Assembly: GCA_016200955.1 (NCBI GenBank)
Contig: JACQDU010000267.1
Span: forward strand, 1 to 8,363
Direction of reading: 5' to 3'
DNA: 8,363 nucleotides
Origin: a bacterium
GTDB taxonomy: Bacteria; Planctomycetota; J058; JACQDU01
The position numbers and the translations under genes are program-made. The first letter of the stretch is position 1; each line of letters starts with the position of its first letter. Shown here in pieces: positions 6,040 through 8,363 of this stretch. The notes beneath the pieces were generated by a model that saw nothing but the letters and a program-made list of their open reading frames with translations, made no database searches and had not been told where the DNA came from.

Positions 6040-6060
6040 TTGCATTTATTCATAATGCAA
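6040..6060. promoter_or_regulatory. Candidate operator O2 (TTGCATT-N7-AATGCAA)
   Basis: This is a perfect 7-bp inverted repeat (6040-6046 and 6054-6060) around a 7-base AT-only-but-one spacer, just upstream of the proposed -35 box. Its centre is about 40 bases from the centre of O1, close to four helical turns. Two related palindromes flanking a regulator's promoter are the usual layout of an autoregulated Cro/C1-type gene. Confidence 0.5.
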
Positions 6061-6083
6061 GAGAGTCGGCGCGCTCCCCGCTC

Positions 6084-6887
6084 TCAGTCGAGGCGTCGCT
6101 TGATGACGGCCACCGAGAGGGCGATCGCGAGGAGATCGAATACCGCAAGTGATACGCAATGAAAGACGTAGGACGGGTCGCCGCCCACGGCTTGCTCCCC
6201 GCACATGAGCGCCCGGATGGGATCGATCGCGTGCGTCAGGGGATTCCACGTCGCCACGAAACGGATCGGCCCCTCGGGGAGCTTCGAGAGAGGGACGAAC
6301 GCCGACGAGACGAAGAGGAAGGGCGTCAGGAGGAAAGCGATCACGGAGAAGAAGAGCGTGTGGCTCGGCGCCGCGAACGCGAGCGCCAGCGAGAGCGCCG
6401 TCATGCCCGCCGCGAGGAGCGCTCCGAACCCCGCGATCCCGAGGAGGACGAGCGGCCACTCGACGCCTCCCTGGAAGCGCGCTCCCATGAGGAAGGCGCA
6501 GGCGAGGACGAAGAACGCCTGGAGGAGCGAGTAGAGCGTGACGTAGACGAAGCGCGAGACGACGATCGACGAGCGCGAGACGGGCGACGAGAGGACCTTG
6601 TCGATGAAGCCGAACTCCATGTCGAAGACGATCGGGAGCCCTCCCATGACGGCGTTCGTGAGCATGGTGAAGGCGAGCACTCCCGCGGTGTAGAACGTGA
6701 GGTAGTCCACGTTCCCGAAGCTCGCGGCGAGGCCGGCTTGCCCGACGAAGCCTCGCATGAGGCCGCCGAAGAGGAACAGCCAGAGGAGAGGCTGGAAGAG
6801 GCCGAGCATCATGCTCGCCGAGTCGCGCTTCATGTGGATGAGCCAGCGCGTCGTGAGAGCCCGGGTGTCGGAGAGGAAGTGGCTCAC
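6084..6887 (-). CDS. ABC-2 type transporter permease (DrrB-like)
   Basis: This is a 267-residue integral membrane protein with six predicted membrane segments (about 26-44, 62-84, 107-134, 145-171, 176-199, 243-262). It has the diagnostic ABC-2 signature near segment 5: SSAFVPLSKLPEGPIRFVAT, followed by WNPLTHAIDPIRAL (214-227). The loop DMEFGFIDKVLSSPVSRSSI (89-108) is also typical of the DrrB/NodJ group. It pairs with the ATPase encoded just upstream to form an inner-membrane exporter. Relatives move drugs, polyketides, lipids or polysaccharide, and nothing here identifies the cargo. The GTG start at 6887 overlaps the ATPase stop by four bases (GTGA) behind a strong Shine-Dalgarno. Length is normal for the family. 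A separate regulator gene follows 113 bases downstream on the same strand. Confidence 0.93.
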   Translation of the reverse strand: MSHFLSDTRALTTRWLIHMKRDSASMMLGLFQPLLWLFLFGGLMRGFVGQAGLAASFGNVDYLTFYTAGVLAFTMLTNAVMGGLPIVFDMEFGFIDKVLSSPVSRSSIVVSRFVYVTLYSLLQAFFVLACAFLMGARFQGGVEWPLVLLGIAGFGALLAAGMTALSLALAFAAPSHTLFFSVIAFLLTPFLFVSSAFVPLSKLPEGPIRFVATWNPLTHAIDPIRALMCGEQAVGGDPSYVFHCVSLAVFDLLAIALSVAVIKRRLD

Positions 6888-7870
6888 ACGGGCTCCTCCC
6901 GGAACTCGCGGCCGGCGACTCTCAGGAAGACGTCCTCGAGCGTCGGCTTCCTGTAAGTGATGCTCCGGGCCGCGCGCCCGCGAGCGGTGAGGAGAGCGGC
7001 GAGCGAGGCGAACGTGCGAGCGCCCTCGTCCGTCGCGACCTCGAAGCCGTCGCGCGTGCGCGTCACGGCGCGCGCGCCCTCGAGCTTCTTCGCTTCCTCG
7101 AGGAAGCCGTCGTCGGGGAGAGCGCCCTCGAGGACGACCTCGAGCACGTCTCCCTTCGTCTCCGCCTTGAGCTCCGCCGGAGCGCCGACTCTCTGGACTC
7201 TCCCGCGGTCGACGATCGCGACCTTGTCCGAGAGGCGCTCGGCTTCCTCGATCGAGTGCGTCGCGAGGAGGACTCCCGTCCCGCTCGCCTTGAGGCCTTG
7301 CAGGAAGTCCCAGAGCGCGCGCCGCGAGTCGAGGTCGAGGCCGACCGTCGGCTCGTCGAGCACGAGGAGCTTCGGGTGGTGCACGAGGCCCATGCCGAGC
7401 TCCACGCGCTTCTTCATGCCCCCCGAGAGCTTCCTCGAGCGAACGTCCGCCTTCTCCTCGAGCCTCACGAGGGCGAGGACCTCGTCCGCCCGCTTCCGCG
7501 CCTCGCTCGAGGTGAGGCGGTGCAGGCGGGCGGCGAGCACGAGGTGCTCGCGAACCGTGAGGAGCCGGTCGAGCGCGATCTCCTGGGAGACGTAGCCGAG
7601 GAGCATGCGCGCGCGGTCGGGCTCTCTCTCGACGTCGACGCCCGCGATCTTCACGGTGCCCGAGGTCGGCCGGACGAGCGTGGCGATCGTGCGCATCGCC
7701 GTCGTCTTCCCCGCTCCGTTCGGGCCGAGGACGCCCAGGAGCTCGCCCTCCCTCACCTCGAGCGAGAGCCCGTCGAGCGCGCGCACGGGGCCGGTCCCCG
7801 CGTGCTTCCCTCGCTTCTTCGGGTCGTAGACCTTGACGAGCTCCTTGACCTCGAGCGCGAGCTCAGCCAC
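6884..7870 (-). CDS. ABC transporter ATP-binding protein (DrrA-like)
   Basis: This 328-residue protein is a complete ABC nucleotide-binding subunit. Walker A is GPNGAGKT (49-56), Q-loop Q96 lies in LGYVSQE, the signature is LSGGMKKR (148-155), Walker B is LLVLDEP (168-174) with the D-loop at GLD (177-179), and the switch is H205 in LLATHS. The C-terminal extension (about 235-322) ends in KPTLEDVFLRVAGRE, the tail of DrrA-type exporters. A short basic insertion (DPKKRGKHAGTG, 16-27) after the first strand is longer than usual. It hydrolyses ATP to drive the ABC-2 permease encoded next. The GTG at 7870 is the first start after an in-frame stop about 15 bases upstream and gives a normal N-terminus (LEVKELVKVYD). 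The Shine-Dalgarno is weak (GAGCGAAG). The upstream acidic-protein gene ends 42 bases before it on the same strand, so the three genes may share a transcript. Confidence 0.95.
   Translation of the reverse strand: MAELALEVKELVKVYDPKKRGKHAGTGPVRALDGLSLEVREGELLGVLGPNGAGKTTAMRTIATLVRPTSGTVKIAGVDVEREPDRARMLLGYVSQEIALDRLLTVREHLVLAARLHRLTSSEARKRADEVLALVRLEEKADVRSRKLSGGMKKRVELGMGLVHHPKLLVLDEPTVGLDLDSRRALWDFLQGLKASGTGVLLATHSIEEAERLSDKVAIVDRGRVQRVGAPAELKAETKGDVLEVVLEGALPDDGFLEEAKKLEGARAVTRTRDGFEVATDEGARTFASLAALLTARGRAARSITYRKPTLEDVFLRVAGREFREEPV
6893..6900 (-). promoter_or_regulatory. Shine-Dalgarno GGGAGGAG for the ABC permease
   Basis: Read on the - strand GGGAGGAG ends five bases before the GTG at 6887, inside the last codons of the ATPase gene. 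It fixes the permease start at the coupled GTG. Confidence 0.75.
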
Positions 7871-7912
7871 GAGCCGCTTCGCTCACCACCGGACTCGCTC
7901 TGTTGGCTCCGC

Positions 7913-8363
7913 TCACTTCTTCTTCTTTGCGGGCTTCTTCGTGTCCTCGTCGTCGTCCTCGTCCTCGAGGTCGAGCTCGATGTTCTCGTCGTCGCTCTTC
8001 TTCTTGTCGTCGGCGTCGAGGTCCGAGATCTCGTCGAGGTCGATCTCGTCCAGGTTCGACTCGAGGTCGGTCTTCTTCTTCGCCTTGGGAGGCGGGCCCT
8101 TCTTCGCGGGCTTCTCCTCCTCCTCCTCCTCGGCTTCTTCCTCTTCCTCGTCGTCATCGCCCGCGAGGTCGAGCTCGAGGTCGTCGGGGATCTCCTCGCG
8201 CTTGCGGGGCTTCTCCGCCTCCTCGGCTTCTTCTTCCTCGGCCTCGGCTTCTTCCTCCTCCTCGGCTTCGGGGGCGTCGTCGAGCTCGAGCTCCTCGAGC
8301 TCGTCCTTCTTCTCCGACTTATCCTCGTCCTCGTCGGTGAGCTCGGCGAGGTCGATCTCCTCC
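7913..8363 (-). CDS. Highly acidic low-complexity protein, C-terminal 149 residues (5' end beyond window)
   Basis: The frame is open on the - strand from the window edge to a TGA at 7915-7913; no start codon lies inside the window, so the gene begins beyond 8363. Of the 149 visible residues 75 are Asp or Glu (about half) and 23 are Lys or Arg. Acidic runs alternate with Lys/Pro/Ala blocks (KPRKR, EKPAKKGPPPKAKKK, and the end KKPAKKKK). A recurring [DE]-L-[DE]-L motif appears as ELELDDA, DLELDLAGDDD, DEIDLDEISDLD and NIELDLEDEDDDED. Hydrophobic residues occur almost only in those motifs. The region must be disordered. Similar tails occur on RNA- or DNA-associated and chaperone-like proteins, but I do not recognise the protein and its folded part is missing. 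It lies 42 bases upstream of the ABC ATPase gene in the same direction. Arg- and Ser-rich frames over this stretch are shadows of it. Confidence 0.72.
   Translation of the reverse strand, partial: EEIDLAELTDEDEDKSEKKDELEELELDDAPEAEEEEEAEAEEEEAEEAEKPRKREEIPDDLELDLAGDDDEEEEEAEEEEEEKPAKKGPPPKAKKKTDLESNLDEIDLDEISDLDADDKKKSDDENIELDLEDEDDDEDTKKPAKKKK

Noticed and set aside
6061..6085. GAGAG/CTCTC inverted repeat as terminator of the ABC operon
   Set aside because: The stem is only five base pairs with a 15-base loop, overlaps the permease stop and lacks a T-run.
6159..6956. 265-residue + strand frame over the ABC permease
   Set aside because: It is a charged antisense shadow; the - strand reading is an unmistakable ABC-2 permease.
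7753..8157. 134-residue Arg/Ser/Thr-rich frame on the - strand
   Set aside because: It is an out-of-frame reading of the acidic-protein gene and the start of the ABC ATPase; the acidic frame has a proper end and biased but coherent composition.
7903..8340. 145-residue + strand Arg/Ser/Pro-rich frame
   Set aside because: It is antisense to the acidic low-complexity gene, with no domain and composition dictated by the GAG/GAC repeats.

Overview
This window is very GC-rich double-stranded DNA (roughly 70% GC by eye) with strong G/C third-position bias. Leucine is overwhelmingly CTC rather than CTG, arginine AGG is common, and most genes start with GTG or TTG. The mix of gene types fits a Planctomycetota-like bacterium: a HEAT-repeat protein with NG-x-W-[IV]-T motifs and a Trp-rich end, a MoxR/DUF58/DUF4129 cluster, and GAAGACGCGAAG-type short tandem repeats. 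The phylum assignment is an inference from memory of such proteins and is not proven here.

Layout. The left block (1-5459) is all on the + strand. It holds the 3' part of a HEAT-repeat protein, then rsmD (16S rRNA guanine-N2 methyltransferase) one base later, then a 267-bp intergenic spacer. The spacer contains two copies of a ~110-bp element in tandem (period 119-120), each ending in a G/C hairpin. Next comes a tightly coupled three-gene operon: a MoxR AAA+ ATPase, a DUF58 protein and a polytopic membrane protein with a DUF4129-type tail. The right block (5386-8363) is all on the - strand and converges on the left one. Read in its own direction it holds the C-terminal half of an extremely acidic, Lys-block-containing protein running off the window edge, a DrrA-type ABC ATPase, an ABC-2 permease, and an XRE-family regulator. 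The regulator has its own recognisable promoter in the only AT-rich patch of the window.

How the genes work together. MoxR, DUF58 and DUF4129 proteins form a recurrent envelope-associated module: the AAA+ chaperone is thought to act on the DUF58 (vWA-like) partner at the membrane. Here the third member has the membrane segments and C-terminal tail of the transglutaminase-type partner but no transglutaminase core. The ATPase/permease pair makes a complete DrrAB-like exporter of unknown substrate. The XRE regulator is probably autoregulated through two TGCA-type palindromes around its promoter, and could also act on neighbouring genes.

Most notable for a second look are the tandem hairpin-ended element in front of moxR, the 8-bp repeat tract in the 3' end of the regulator gene (copy number would change the C-terminal frame), the operator-like palindromes, the DUF4129 protein without catalytic core, and the acidic repeat protein. 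I saw no defence system, CRISPR array, rRNA, tRNA or insertion sequence, and no clear evidence of a wholly new multi-gene system.
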